Notes: generated by a model not told the origin, from the sequence alone. Shown: positions 34,331 to 43,109, numbered from the stretch's first letter. The stretch: 64,000 nucleotides of DNA from Streptomyces hyaluromycini (GCF_002217755.1 NZ_BCFL01000035.1:90607-154606); one strand, 5' to 3'. A program made the numbers and translations.

Positions 34331-34834
34331 GTGAGGTGGGTCACCGAACTTAGGCGAGCGGCTACCGGCGGCCCCTTCGCTGCCCTCGTCGTCGAAACCG
34401 AGACCGGCCGCATCCGGTCGGCGGGCGTCAACCTCGTCCTGGCCTCCGGGCTCTCCTCCACCCACGCCGAAGTCGTCGCCCTGTCCCTCGCCCAGATCGG
34501 CCACGGCACCTGGGACCTGGGCGCCTCCGGAGGCCCCGCGTTGGAACTCGTCGTCAACTGGCGGACCTGCGTCATGTGCTACGGCGCGGCCATGTGGTCC
34601 GGCGTACGCAGGCTGCTCATCGTCGGCCATGGCCCCGAGGTTGAGGACCTGACCGGCTTCGATGAAGGCCCCATGCGGGAGGACTGGATCGAGCAGTTCG
34701 ACCAGCGCGGCATCGAGATCGTCACCGCCGTCCTGCGGGACGAAGCTGTCGACGTCCTGCGGGCTTACGGTGAACGCCCGGACGTTGTGGTCTACAACGC
34801 ACGAGGACGCGGCTTGATCAACGCCCCCGCGTGA
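34331..34834 (+). CDS. CMP/dCMP-type nucleoside deaminase, slightly short at the N-terminus
   Basis: A 167-residue zinc deaminase. TGGPFAALVVETETG starts the fold; zinc ligands are His in STHAEVVALS and two Cys in RTCVMCYGAAMWSG, where the usual Pro before the first Cys is replaced. The distance between motifs and the end resemble guanine/nucleoside deaminases. A TGA at 34316 restricts the start to GTG 34331, so about ten residues of the usual first helix are lacking. It is divergent from the FAD oxidoreductase. Confidence 0.78.
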   Translation: MRWVTELRRAATGGPFAALVVETETGRIRSAGVNLVLASGLSSTHAEVVALSLAQIGHGTWDLGASGGPALELVVNWRTCVMCYGAAMWSGVRRLLIVGHGPEVEDLTGFDEGPMREDWIEQFDQRGIEIVTAVLRDEAVDVLRAYGERPDVVVYNARGRGLINAPA

Positions 34835-34912
34835 TCTGGGCGGTGTCGGAGCCGCTCACGCAAAGTCCAATTTGATTCACTTTGATGTTCAGCGAAACGT
34901 ACTTTCGCTGCC

Positions 34913-35602
34913 ATGGCTCATGATGAACCCACCCGTGCGGCACGTCTGCTGGACGCCCAGGCCAAGGCCGAGCGGCTCTTCGGGGAGATCGAGGCACGCG
35001 GCCTGGTCGCGCCCGGCGAGGGTGAGCGGGCGGTCAGCGACCGCGTGCGCGACCTGGCGAACGAACTCTTCGGCGCCACCCGTCACTGGCACAAGCGGAT
35101 CGTGCGCTCTGGCCCGAACACTTTGGCGCCGTACCGGGAGAACCCACCGGACCGCGTCATCACCGCGGACGACATCGTGTTCGCCGACTTCGGGCCGATC
35201 TTCGAGGCGTACGAGGCCGACTTCGGCCGGACCTTCGTCCTCGGCGACGACCCCGACAAGCACCGCCTCCGCGCCGACCTGCCGAGGATCTTCGCGGCTG
35301 GCAAGCGGTACTTCGCCGAGCACAGCGACATCACCGGGAAGCAGCTGTACGCCGAGGTGGAGCGGCTGGCCGCCGAGGCAGGCTGGGAACTGGGCGGCTG
35401 GCACGCCGGACACCTCGTCGGCGAGTTCCCGCACGAGTCGATCGACGGCGCCGACACGGAGTCGTACATCACCCCCGCCAACGACACCCCACTGCGCGGC
35501 ACCGACAAGGCCGGACGCACCTGCCACTGGATCCTGGAGATCCATCTCGTCCACCGGGAGCGGGAGTTCGGCGGGTTCTACGAGGAACTGCTCACCCTCT
35601 GA
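34913..35602 (+). CDS. M24-family metallopeptidase-like protein
   Basis: A 229-residue protein with the creatinase/aminopeptidase-P pita-bread fold. Metal-site candidates are VFADFGPIFEAYEADFGRTF (two Asp), WHAGHLVGEFPHE (His) and the late Glu residues in WILEIHLVHRE. It is shorter than methionine aminopeptidase and starts with an alanine-rich helix. It may cleave Xaa-Pro peptides or act on a small molecule. Its start ATG 34913 follows an AT-rich patch (34868-34900) that may contain the promoter. Confidence 0.82.
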   Translation: MAHDEPTRAARLLDAQAKAERLFGEIEARGLVAPGEGERAVSDRVRDLANELFGATRHWHKRIVRSGPNTLAPYRENPPDRVITADDIVFADFGPIFEAYEADFGRTFVLGDDPDKHRLRADLPRIFAAGKRYFAEHSDITGKQLYAEVERLAAEAGWELGGWHAGHLVGEFPHESIDGADTESYITPANDTPLRGTDKAGRTCHWILEIHLVHREREFGGFYEELLTL

Positions 35603-35652
35603 CATCGCACTGACGAGCCCGTCACCGGCCGGTCTCCACCGATACTTCAGCC

Positions 35653-36498
35653 ATGGGGACTGTGGCAGCGTTGTACCGGTATCCGGTGAAGTCGATGCTG
35701 GGCGAGGCCGTGATCGCTGTGGCGGTCACGGAAGGCGGATTCTCGGGGGACAGGGTCTACGCCGTTCTCGACGAGACGGGCGCGGTGGGCAGTGCCAAGC
35801 ACCCGCGCAAGTGGGGGGCGCTGTTGCGCTGCCGCAGCCGCCTGGACGAGTCCGGCGTGGCCCAGGTCGTATTGCCGGACGGCACAGCCCTGCCGGTGGA
35901 GGATCCCGAACTGGACGCGCGGTTGTCCAAGTTGCTGGGCCGGCCGGTGTTCCTCTCGGCCGCTGTACCGGAGCACGGCAGGTTGGAGCGTGCCGTGCCC
36001 GAGTACGAAGGCGGGGTACCGGACTCCGTGCGGGAGAAGGCGACCGTCGATGCCACCGGGGCGAGCATTACGACCGGCAGTGTCGCCACGGAGACCTTTT
36101 TCGACTTCGGTCGGGTCCATCTCGTCACCACGGTGTCCCTGGCCCGGATGCGCGGGGTGTATCCCGCCGGGGACTTCGACGCTCGCCGCTTCCGGCCGAA
36201 CCTCGTCGTGGACACCGATGGTGGGCCCGGTTTCCCTGAGGATGCCTGGCTGGGGTCACGGCTGCGCGTGGGGGAGGCGCTGTTCAGGGTCTTGGTGCCC
36301 AGTCCCCGTTGTGTGGTCCCCATGCTCGGCCATGACGAATTGCCGGCGGATCCCGGCATCATGCGAGCGGTTGCCCGCGATCACCGTGTACCCGTGTTTG
36401 ACCTGGGCCGGCTCTCGTGTCTCGGCGTGTGTCTGGACGTGCTGGAAGCGGGAACGGTCCGGGTGGGCGACGCGATCACGCTGGCCGCGGCCGCGTGA
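35653..36498 (+). CDS. MOSC-domain protein (MOSC_N plus MOSC)
   Basis: A 281-residue protein. The N-terminal beta-barrel starts VAALYRYPVKSMLGEAV, and the MOSC domain (about 130-275) includes RRFRPNLVVDTDGGPGFPED, VLVPSPRCVVPMLGHDELPA with the conserved Cys (about 220), and VFDLGRLSCLGVCLDV. MOSC proteins handle molybdenum cofactor or sulfur and reduce N-hydroxylated compounds. It is a single gene 50 nt after the M24 gene. A link to the molybdo-oxidoreductases at 14.2 and 22.3 kb is possible but not shown. Confidence 0.88.
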   Translation: MGTVAALYRYPVKSMLGEAVIAVAVTEGGFSGDRVYAVLDETGAVGSAKHPRKWGALLRCRSRLDESGVAQVVLPDGTALPVEDPELDARLSKLLGRPVFLSAAVPEHGRLERAVPEYEGGVPDSVREKATVDATGASITTGSVATETFFDFGRVHLVTTVSLARMRGVYPAGDFDARRFRPNLVVDTDGGPGFPEDAWLGSRLRVGEALFRVLVPSPRCVVPMLGHDELPADPGIMRAVARDHRVPVFDLGRLSCLGVCLDVLEAGTVRVGDAITLAAAA

Positions 36499-36555
36499 CC
36501 CTCTGTCGGAGCACTCCCGGTCACGCCGGCGACTGCGTGCCCTCCACTCGCGGTG

Positions 36556-36909
36556 TCAGCTGAGGCGCCCGATCTGGATGGCCAGGGCGCCGAGCGCTTC
36601 CTTTTCCGGTGGGTAGATGGCCCGGATGTTGGAGAGTTGCTCGTCGCGGGTGGCGGTCGGGTTGATGTTGGAGGGGCCTTCGCCGTCGAGGAGGGCCTCG
36701 AAGTCGGGGTATTCGGTGACCCGCTCGACCCTGACCTCGCAGGTCTCGTCAGTGCCTTTGATACGGAAGCGGATGGTGTCGTCGGCGGCGAGGTCGGCGA
36801 GGTGGAGGTATTTGACCCGCACTTCGATGGTCTTGGTACCTGCGACGACCAGTTCGAAGTATTGGCGGTAGAGGTTGAGTTCCCGGTGGCGTGGGGTGGT
36901 GCTGTTCAT
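36556..36909 (-). CDS. ASCH-domain protein
   Basis: A 117-residue protein with the ASCH (PUA-like) fold: HRELNLYRQYFELVVAGTKT and IEVRVKYLHLADLAADDTIR carry the GxKxxE signature, and VERVTEYPDFEALLDGEG follows. ASCH proteins bind RNA or modified nucleosides. ATG 36909 overlaps the end of an upstream minus-strand frame, so it may be second in an operon whose first gene is only a remnant. Confidence 0.82.
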   Translation of the reverse strand: MNSTTPRHRELNLYRQYFELVVAGTKTIEVRVKYLHLADLAADDTIRFRIKGTDETCEVRVERVTEYPDFEALLDGEGPSNINPTATRDEQLSNIRAIYPPEKEALGALAIQIGRLS

Positions 36910-37145
36910 GGGGCGGGGAGGCTCCTGGGTGTTGGTGCGGTGATCAGCCGGCCGATCTCGGCCGTGGAGTACGAACGGAAGAAGTGCCTGGGGTCGGACA
37001 GCAGTTTCTCCGTCATGGCCACCAGGTGTTCGGCGTATTCGGTGACGGAGCCGGGCCATTCCCGGGTGCCGGCGAGGGGTGGCGTGCGCGGGGCGCTTCC
37101 ATCCCGTCTGCCGTCGAACCAGGCGGAGCCGAGCAGACGCGGTTC
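36906..37145 (-). pseudogene. C-terminal remnant of an unidentified gene
   Basis: The minus frame ending at 36906 reads plausibly as protein only in its last 75 residues (WPGSVTEYAEHLVAMTEKLL; FFRSYSTAEIGRLITAPTPR), overlapping the ASCH start by 4 nt. Above about 37140 it runs into the inverted repeat. Family not recognised. Confidence 0.45.
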
Positions 37146-37250
37146 ATGGCGTCCAGGTCGTTCGTACAGTGGTGCGCTCCACCTGGACGCGATGAACCAC
37201 GCCCGCTCCACGGTGTGTGGGCCGACGGCAGACGGGATGGGAGCTGGGGA
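37087..37250. repeat. Long imperfect inverted repeat
   Basis: Arms of about 65 nt (37087-37155 and, inverted, 37180-37250) are roughly three-quarters identical. The inner 20 bp pair best (CCTGGACGCSATGAACCRCG type) and the outer CGGCAGACGGGATGG is identical in both arms. Both arms can be read as the same peptide theme, which points to an inverted partial duplication. Confidence 0.6.
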
Positions 37251-37332
37251 AGGTGGTGGGTTGAGGTGACCTGTGATGTGGCGAGGAGTTCTGTCGACAG
37301 GAGGTCCGCACCCTGATCGAGGCCCGTGCCGA

Positions 37333-37569
37333 CTAGTCGCCGGGGGTGGTGACGCATGGATGGTGCACGCATCCGCCCGGCGGCAGGGCATGGATCACCC
37401 AGTGGATCCCGAACGCCACGGCCGCCGCGGTCGCCAGGAAGACCACGACATGGGCCGCTCTGGCCCACCAGGCGTCCCACAATCTGACAGTCACCGCCAG
37501 GAACCCGACGACCAGCACCGAGAGGACCACGGCGGCTATGACGAGACCTGCTATGAACAGCTGATACAT
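37333..37569 (-). CDS. Small membrane protein
   Basis: A 78-residue protein starting at ATG 37569 with two hydrophobic helices (LFIAGLVIAAVVLSVLVVGF and HVVVFLATAAAVAFGIHWVI) and a C-terminal CVHHPC motif that might bind metal. No family was recognised. The start region overlaps a transposase remnant on the other strand. Confidence 0.55.
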   Translation of the reverse strand: MYQLFIAGLVIAAVVLSVLVVGFLAVTVRLWDAWWARAAHVVVFLATAAAVAFGIHWVIHALPPGGCVHHPCVTTPGD

Positions 37570-37589
37570 GGTTGCGTCCAAGGAAGTCG

Positions 37590-37822
37590 TGTACGGATTC
37601 GACCGGTTCATCACCGGCCGACGGGCGACCCGTGGCCATCCGCTCACCGCCGCCCAGAAGGAAGCGAACCGGCTGGACAGCCGCGAGCGAGCGGCGAACG
37701 AGCACGGCTTCGCCGACCTGAAGAACTGGCGATTGCTCACCAAAGTCCGCATGAACGCGCGGCACGCGACCACGCTGCTGCGGGCTCTCCTCGTCCTGAC
37801 GAACGCCGAGGCCCACCGCTGA
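37590..37822 (+). pseudogene. IS5-family (DDE_Tnp_4-like) transposase, C-terminal fragment
   Basis: About 77 residues ending at TGA 37822 contain HPLTAAQKEANRLDSRERAA and NEHGFADLKNWRLLTKVRMN, the latter with the catalytic Glu region of the family, and a terminal TLLRALLVLTNAE. The N-terminal two thirds are missing. Confidence 0.7.
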
Positions 37823-38088
37823 CAGACGATCACCCGCTACCGATCACGGCCACGACCAGCACAAGCATCCCAGCCTCAACCCACGCCAGCCCCGTGACCT
37901 ACAACTTCAAGATGACGCAGGCTCACTGGAACCACGCCTCGATGCAGACGTGACAACGGATCAGGCGATGTACCGGCTGATACCCACGGTTGAGGCTGCC
38001 TGCACCGATCCACGCGGAGATGGAAACCCTTGCTCAATGCCACGCGGGCCGATCGTTCGGCGGTCGGACGGAGGGGCTTGTCCCTGCT
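37823..38088. other. Intergenic, no gene seen
   Basis: No open frame with protein character, hairpin or repeat that I can support. It separates the transposase remnant from the stop of the minus-strand membrane protein. Confidence 0.5.
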
Positions 38089-38973
38089 CTACGCGTGCAT
38101 CGCGGTGGTGAAGTACCACAGCAGGCAGGTGGCCATGGCGAGCGTGATCGGCACGCCGACGAAGAGGCGGATCAGCAGGATCAGGGTCCTGACCCACGGT
38201 TGTCCCGGTCCCATGGCGAAGTCGGGTCTGGCTGGGTCGTAGGAGATCGCTATGTTGTCGGGCGCCGAGCGCGCGCCGCTGCGACGGACTTCGTGAGTGG
38301 TGCCGGCGGTGTCGGTGAACTCGTAGACCACGATCCCGGGGGTGTTGTCGTCGTCCCCGGGCACGTAGTCCGCGTATGTGGCGATGGTTGTCACGCCGTA
38401 CCGGTGCAGCAGCCACCAGGTCACCGTGGCGCGCCACGTGCTGCGGGCTACTGCACAGCCGAACACAACTCCCGCGAAGGTGGCGGCCCACAACTTGGCG
38501 AGGTGCCCGTCTCCCGCCTGCGCGGGGAGCAGCAGGCCGAGGGCGAAGAGAGAGGTGAGCGCGGAGCAGGCCCACCACTCGTCCGTGGACAGGAATGGTC
38601 TGAGGGGTGTTCTGGGCGTGGAGGGGCGTTCCTGCGCCTTCACCAGGGCCGCGCCGTCGATGCGTCTTTCGGCCTCGTCCCGTTGCGGGATGGCGGTGTT
38701 GACGGCGCGCGCGAAGGCTTCCACCTCTTCGATGCTGCGGGAGCTGATCGCGCAGACCGTTGCCGCCTGGGCTCCGGTGGCCGCCGAGTTCAGCAGGATC
38801 TCGGCAGTCGGGCGCTTGTTCCTGGCGACATGGACGGCCTCGATCGCGTCGAGGGGAATGACCAGCCGGATGCCTGCCCGGTCCAGCGCGACGGCCTCGC
38901 GTTTCAGGTGGGCTGTTCCGCCTCTGCCGTGCAACATCGTTCCGGCTGCGGGCTCCGCATCTCGGACAGTCAT
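38089..38973 (-). CDS. Membrane protein of unknown function
   Basis: A 294-residue protein with a soluble N-terminal half of PH-like character (LDRAGIRLVIPLDAIEAVHV; NSAATGAQAATVCAISSRSI), two central helices (WWACSALTSLFALGLLLPAQ; LWAATFAGVVFGCAVA), a DUF3592-like loop (VYEFTDTAGTTHEVRRSGAR) and a C-terminal helix (LILLIRLFVGVPITLAMATC). The combination suggests a membrane-bound sensor or stress protein; function unknown. ATG 38973 gives the full PH-like start. Confidence 0.75.
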   Translation of the reverse strand: MTVRDAEPAAGTMLHGRGGTAHLKREAVALDRAGIRLVIPLDAIEAVHVARNKRPTAEILLNSAATGAQAATVCAISSRSIEEVEAFARAVNTAIPQRDEAERRIDGAALVKAQERPSTPRTPLRPFLSTDEWWACSALTSLFALGLLLPAQAGDGHLAKLWAATFAGVVFGCAVARSTWRATVTWWLLHRYGVTTIATYADYVPGDDDNTPGIVVYEFTDTAGTTHEVRRSGARSAPDNIAISYDPARPDFAMGPGQPWVRTLILLIRLFVGVPITLAMATCLLWYFTTAMHA

Positions 38974-39023
38974 GACTGGGTCCCCACAATGGTCGACTGG
39001 CGTGGTCTACAAGGGAGTCGTGG

Positions 39024-40120
39024 TCACCGGTTCGGCCACAGCCGCACCGTGCCGTCGAGGCTGCCCGAGGCCACGGTCCTGCCGTCCGGGCTGAACGCCA
39101 CTGATGTCACCTTGTCGGTGTGGCCGGTGAGGGTGTCGACGGGGAAGACGCTGAGCGAGCTCGTGTCCCACAACCGCACGGTCTTGTCGTCGCTGCCGGT
39201 GGCCAGGGTGTCCCCGTCCGGGCTGAACGCCACCGCGGTCACTGGGCCGGTGTGGCCGGTGAGCGTGGCGACTGCGGTGTCCGTGTCGGGCGTCTCCCAC
39301 ACGCGTACGATGCCGTCGGCGCCGCCCGTGGCCAGCAGGTCGCCGACCGGACGGAACGCGAGGGGCTTGAAGCCGTGCACATGCGGAAGTTCGAGGGTGG
39401 CGTCGCCGAGGGGGTCGAGCAGGTCCCACAGCCGTACCGGGCTGTCGCTCCGGTCGTCGCCGCCCGTGGCCAGCGTGTATCCGTCCGCGCTGAACGCCAC
39501 CGCGTCGACCACGGTCTTGCCCTCGGGCGTCAGGGTGTCGGTGACGGTGCCGGTGGCCAGGTCCCACAGCCGGGCCACGCCGTCGCGGCCGCCGGTGGCC
39601 AGGGTCTTGCCGTTCGGGGCGAACGCCAGGTCCAGGGGGGGGGAAGGGGCAGCGCGACGCCGGTGGGTTTCGCTGCGTTCCACAGGGACACTTGAAGGGT
39701 GCCGGCCACGGCCAGCGTCCGGCCGTCCGGGCTGAAGGCCACCTTGGTGACGTCCCCGACCTGGTCGGGCCAGGGGGTGGTCGCGGTGGCCTTGGCGAGG
39801 TTCCACGACCGCAGCGTGCTGCCGATGCCCCGGACTGCGGACAGCCCGGCGACGAGTATCTTGCCGTCCGGGCTGAACGCCACGCTCCGGGCGTGGCCGT
39901 CGGGGACGGTGAACACGATCGTGCGAGGTGCGTCGTCGCCCGCTCTCGACTCGATCTCCGCGAACGTGACGGTGACGGCGGTCAGGCCGAGGCCGGCGAG
40001 CAGCAGCGTGTGGCGCCGCACCTTGGCGCGGGGCCCCGTCGTCGGCCGGCCGGGTTGCGGTGGTGTCCCGCCGGCGGGCGTGGCGGGCGTGTCGGGCTTG
40101 GCGGGTTCGGTGGCATCCAT
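39024..40120 (-). pseudogene. WD40-repeat protein split by a poly-C frameshift
   Basis: From ATG 40120 (MDATEPAKPDTPATPAGG) the frame has a proline-rich N-terminus, a signal/anchor helix (HTLLLAGLGLTAVTVTF) and WD40 blades (HARSVAFSPDGKILVAGL; DVTKVAFSPDGRTLAVAG). At a run of nine C (plus-strand G at 39635-39643) it shifts; the rest continues in another frame (LAFAPNGKTLATGGRDGVAR to VAFSPDGRTVASGSLDGTVR) to 39024. Seven or ten C would restore one frame of about seven blades. It may be a pseudogene, a phase-variable gene or a sequencing error. Such proteins form beta-propellers for protein binding. Confidence 0.75.
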
Positions 40121-40155
40121 CGGTGTACACCCGGTTCTCGAGTAGGGGAGCGGTG

Positions 40156-41127
40156 CTAACGGGACTGGTGCACAAGGGCGGTTGCGGCGTCCGCGCAGCC
40201 CCAGGCGAGGGTGACTCCGGCGCCCCCGTGGCCGTAGTTGTGGACGAGCCGGCGTATCCGGCCGGGCGGCCGCGGATCGGCCTCCAGGCGAACTCCGCTG
40301 TCGCGAAAGGGGCGTAGGCCCACCCGGTGGCCCAGGACCGGGGCGCCTGCCAGTTCCGGCAGCAGTTCGGTGCAGCGGCGCAGGATCGCGGCGGCGGTGG
40401 CCGGCGACGGGGTGGTGTCCCACTCGCCGATCTCGAAGGTGCCGCCGAGGACGACGTCCGTGCTGCGGGGGTGGACATAGGTGTAGCCGTCGGCGTTGTC
40501 CTCGTCGCGCACGGACGTGTGCAGCCCGGGGTTGGCGACGAGGACCAACTGCCCCCGCACCGGCCGCACGTCGGTGTCACCGCACAGGGCGCGGGCGCCT
40601 AGGCCGGAGGCGTTCACCACCACGGGCGCCCATGCGCCCGCCTGCTCCAGGGCGTCGATACGGCGGTGGATCAGCGTGCCGCCCGCCGTGGAGAAGGTCT
40701 GCTGGAGCCAGGGCAGGTAGTGGGACATCTCCACGGTCGGCACGGTGAACGCCCAGCCGCCGCTGAACGGGGCCCGTACCTCGTCGCCGCGCAGGATGCG
40801 CAGGTCGGGAAGGGCCAAGGCCCACCAGGGGATGTCGTGGATCGGGCGGCGCAGCAGCATCCGGGTGGGGCGCATGACCACGCCGGGCACCCCGTCCGCC
40901 GCCTGGCAGGCGAACTCGTCGTGGGTGCGGGTGGCCCACTCCAGTACGCGCGGCTCGAACCGGGTGCGGGTCGGGTACCAGACCGCCGCGGCGACCGAGG
41001 ACGTCGTCTCGGCGGACTGCTCGGCCGTGACCACCGCGACGCGGGCACCGGCCTGCTGCAGGCGCAGCGCGGTGGTGAGCCCGATGACCCCGGCGCCGAC
41101 GACGACCGCGTCGAACCTGTCGCCCAT
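40156..41127 (-). CDS. FAD-dependent D-amino-acid oxidase-like protein
   Basis: A 323-residue DAO-family flavoenzyme. The N-terminal dinucleotide loop is VVVGAGVIGLTTALRLQQAG (8-27), AAVWYPTRTRFEPR follows, VVNASGLGARAL (about 165) and VRPVRGQLVLVANPG lie in the middle, and the C-terminal VHNYGHGGAGVTLAWGCADA carries the conserved GHGGxGxTL loop. It oxidises D-amino acids to imino acids with production of H2O2; substrate specificity is not visible. No peroxisomal or export signal was seen. It is divergent from the LysR gene, which probably controls it. Confidence 0.9.
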   Translation of the reverse strand: MGDRFDAVVVGAGVIGLTTALRLQQAGARVAVVTAEQSAETTSSVAAAVWYPTRTRFEPRVLEWATRTHDEFACQAADGVPGVVMRPTRMLLRRPIHDIPWWALALPDLRILRGDEVRAPFSGGWAFTVPTVEMSHYLPWLQQTFSTAGGTLIHRRIDALEQAGAWAPVVVNASGLGARALCGDTDVRPVRGQLVLVANPGLHTSVRDEDNADGYTYVHPRSTDVVLGGTFEIGEWDTTPSPATAAAILRRCTELLPELAGAPVLGHRVGLRPFRDSGVRLEADPRPPGRIRRLVHNYGHGGAGVTLAWGCADAATALVHQSR

Positions 41128-41211
41128 GCCTCCCCCTCGATCGCCGAACCGTGTTTTTCCACTGTCGGCGGGGATCTGACGGCCTGTCCAAGACCAGTCA
41201 CGTTCAATGCA

Positions 41212-41226
41212 ATAAGCCGCGCTTAT
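41212..41226. promoter_or_regulatory. LysR-type operator palindrome
   Basis: ATAAGCCGCGCTTAT is a perfect 5-5-5 palindrome of the T-N11-A type, 10 nt before the LysR start and 85 nt before the oxidase gene, in the shared promoter region. It is the likely binding site for autoregulation and activation. Confidence 0.7.
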
Positions 41227-41235
41227 AGTTGGCGG

Positions 41236-42108
41236 ATGGACTTGCGGCGGCTGCGCTACTTCCTCGTGCTGGCCGAGGAGTTGAACTTCACGCGGGCCGC
41301 GCACCGGCTGCACATCGCCCAGCCCGCCCTGAGCCAGCAGATCAAGGCACTGGAACGGGACATCGGCGCTGCACTGCTCGAACGAGGCAGCCAGGGCTGC
41401 CGGTTGACCGCGGTCGGCGAGGTCGTGGCCCGCGAAGCCGGCGAACTGCTGGCGCACGCGGACGCGTCGCAGGAACGGATCCAGGCAGCCGTCGGCGGAC
41501 GCCAGGGGCAGCTGCGCCTGGCCCTGACCCGCTCCGCCCGCGGCGGTCCCGTCGACGCCCTCCTCGCCGCGTTCCGCACCCTCCATCCGGACGTGGAACT
41601 CGTCGTGCGGACGGGGTGGACCGCGCACAACATCACCGAGCTGCTGGCCGGGAGGCTGGACGCCGCCTTCGTACGGCCGCCGCTGGACAGCGAGGGCCTG
41701 GAGTGCCGGCACATCGCCCGCGAGGAACTCCTCGTGGCCGTCCCCGCGGAGCATCCCCTCGCCCGCGAACGAAGGGTCACCCGCGGGCACATCGCCGCCG
41801 AACCGGTGATCCTTTGGCCGCGCGAGAACGCCCCCGGAATGCACGACCTGATCACCCGGCAGCTGTGGCCCGACGGCGGGCCGCGCATCGTGCGGGAAGA
41901 ACCCGACGACGAGCAACTCCTCCTCAGCGTCGCCGCGGGCACCGGCATCGCCCCGGTGCCCGAGGGGCGCGCCCGTGCGCTGCGCATACCAGGGGTGCGG
42001 CTCAAGCGTGTGACCGCGCCCATGCCCGCCGTGGACCTTGCCCTGGCCCACCGACCGGGAGACGCCGCGCCGGCACTGCGAGGGCTCCTCAGCCTCGTCG
42101 GGCGATAG
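41236..42108 (+). CDS. LysR-family transcriptional regulator
   Basis: A 290-residue regulator. The N-terminal winged helix (MDLRRLRYFLVLAEELNFTR; AAHRLHIAQPALSQQIKALE) is followed by the linker helix and the periplasmic-binding-like effector domain (about 90-290; LRLALTRSARGGPVDALLAA, LSVAAGTGIAPVPEGRAR). It is probably an activator of the divergent D-amino-acid oxidase through the palindrome 41212-41226, with an amino acid as inducer. ATG 41236 gives the standard LysR start. Confidence 0.92.
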   Translation: MDLRRLRYFLVLAEELNFTRAAHRLHIAQPALSQQIKALERDIGAALLERGSQGCRLTAVGEVVAREAGELLAHADASQERIQAAVGGRQGQLRLALTRSARGGPVDALLAAFRTLHPDVELVVRTGWTAHNITELLAGRLDAAFVRPPLDSEGLECRHIAREELLVAVPAEHPLARERRVTRGHIAAEPVILWPRENAPGMHDLITRQLWPDGGPRIVREEPDDEQLLLSVAAGTGIAPVPEGRARALRIPGVRLKRVTAPMPAVDLALAHRPGDAAPALRGLLSLVGR

Positions 42109-42129
42109 ACCAGCCCCCGCAGTCCGCTC

Positions 42130-42660
42130 CTATCCAACCATCTGGGGCAGTTCACGGATCAGCGCGTCGATGCCCTGGCTCTCCGCTATGGCAGTCAGCC
42201 GTCGACGCAACCTGCCGAGGAAGGACACACCCTCCACCCCGACATCCCCCATCCTGAGCCCTCTGCCAGCCTGTTCGAACACCCAGAAAGTGATCTCGGT
42301 CAGCTCTTCATCGACAAGAGCGCCAGTCATGACCCTGAACTCGCTGCTGTCGTCCGGATCCTTATCCGTGATGACCAGGGACGCACTCGTCAGGGGAAGG
42401 TCCGCGATGAGCGAGGCGACGTGGTCCGTGAGGGCAGCCAGGGCGGCTTCACGCTGGCCGTCACTCAGTTCCTCCCAGCTCGGGCCCACCGCAACCGGCG
42501 CCAACTTGCGCCAGTCCAACACGGACGAGACGAAGGCAACTCTGTCCGACTTCGCCACTTCGGCGAAGTCGGCGAGGAACGTGCTGATGAATGTTGAGGC
42601 GGCTTCTGCGGTGAACACGGAGAGCAACGTAGTCGCTTGGGCCTGCCAGCGGAAGATCAT
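42130..42660 (-). CDS. Hypothetical protein
   Basis: A 176-residue acidic protein with alternating helices (FIADFAEVAKSDRV-like stretch; LSDGQREAALAALTDHVASL) and a C-terminal basic helix (LGRLRRRLTAIAESQG). No family recognised. ATG 42660 is used; an in-frame GTG at 42705 adds 15 residues that run into IS debris. It converges with the LysR gene and is followed upstream by an IS110 fragment, so the 5' region may be altered. Confidence 0.55.
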   Translation of the reverse strand: MIFRWQAQATTLLSVFTAEAASTFISTFLADFAEVAKSDRVAFVSSVLDWRKLAPVAVGPSWEELSDGQREAALAALTDHVASLIADLPLTSASLVITDKDPDDSSEFRVMTGALVDEELTEITFWVFEQAGRGLRMGDVGVEGVSFLGRLRRRLTAIAESQGIDALIRELPQMVG

Positions 42661-42784
42661 CCTGAAGACCTGGGGCCGGTCCCCGCCCGAACCCGGGGCC
42701 ACCACGAGCCGGAACGACGGCCTCGCGAGCCATGCAGTGGGGCCAGCTCAGGCCGGAGAAATGGGGCCACCGCAAGCCGTTACT

Positions 42785-42943
42785 GCCACCCGCCTGCGGG
42801 TCGACGCGCGAACCCAGGACTACTACGAGCGCCGCATCAAGGAGGGCAAGACCCGGCGCGAAATCGTCCGCTGCCTCAAACGCTACGCTGCCCGGGAGGT
42901 CTTCCACCTGGTCAAACAGCTACAGCCAGTACCCCGCTCATAG
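42785..42943 (+). pseudogene. IS110-family transposase, C-terminal fragment (second copy)
   Basis: Fifty codons ending at TAG 42943 (YYERRIKEGKTRREIVRCLK) are nearly identical to 10515-10664 and in the same orientation. Only the extreme 3' end of the gene is left, followed by the same GGGGCTGT sequence. Confidence 0.75.
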
Positions 42944-42975
42944 GGGCTGTCGTGACAGATGAGAGGCTCAGACGG

Positions 42976-43083
42976 GTGAGCGAGACACCACCGAACACCC
43001 TCCAATACCGCTTTGACGGGCCAGAAGACGCTCCTGTCCTGATCTTGGGTCCCTCCCTGGGTACCACCTGGCACATGTCGTAG
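42976..43083 (+). pseudogene. pcaD: 3-oxoadipate enol-lactonase, N-terminal fragment
   Basis: From GTG 42976 the sequence SETPPNTLQYRFDGPEDAPV and LILGPSLGTTWHMS is the beginning of a PcaD/PcaL alpha/beta-hydrolase (beta-ketoadipate pathway). After residue 35 it meets a TAG and unrelated sequence. The nucleophile, later motifs and any pca neighbours are missing, so only a relic remains, directly behind the IS110 fragment. Confidence 0.65.
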
Positions 43084-43109
43084 AAGCCGTCCAGGCCCGT
43101 CCGTCCAGT

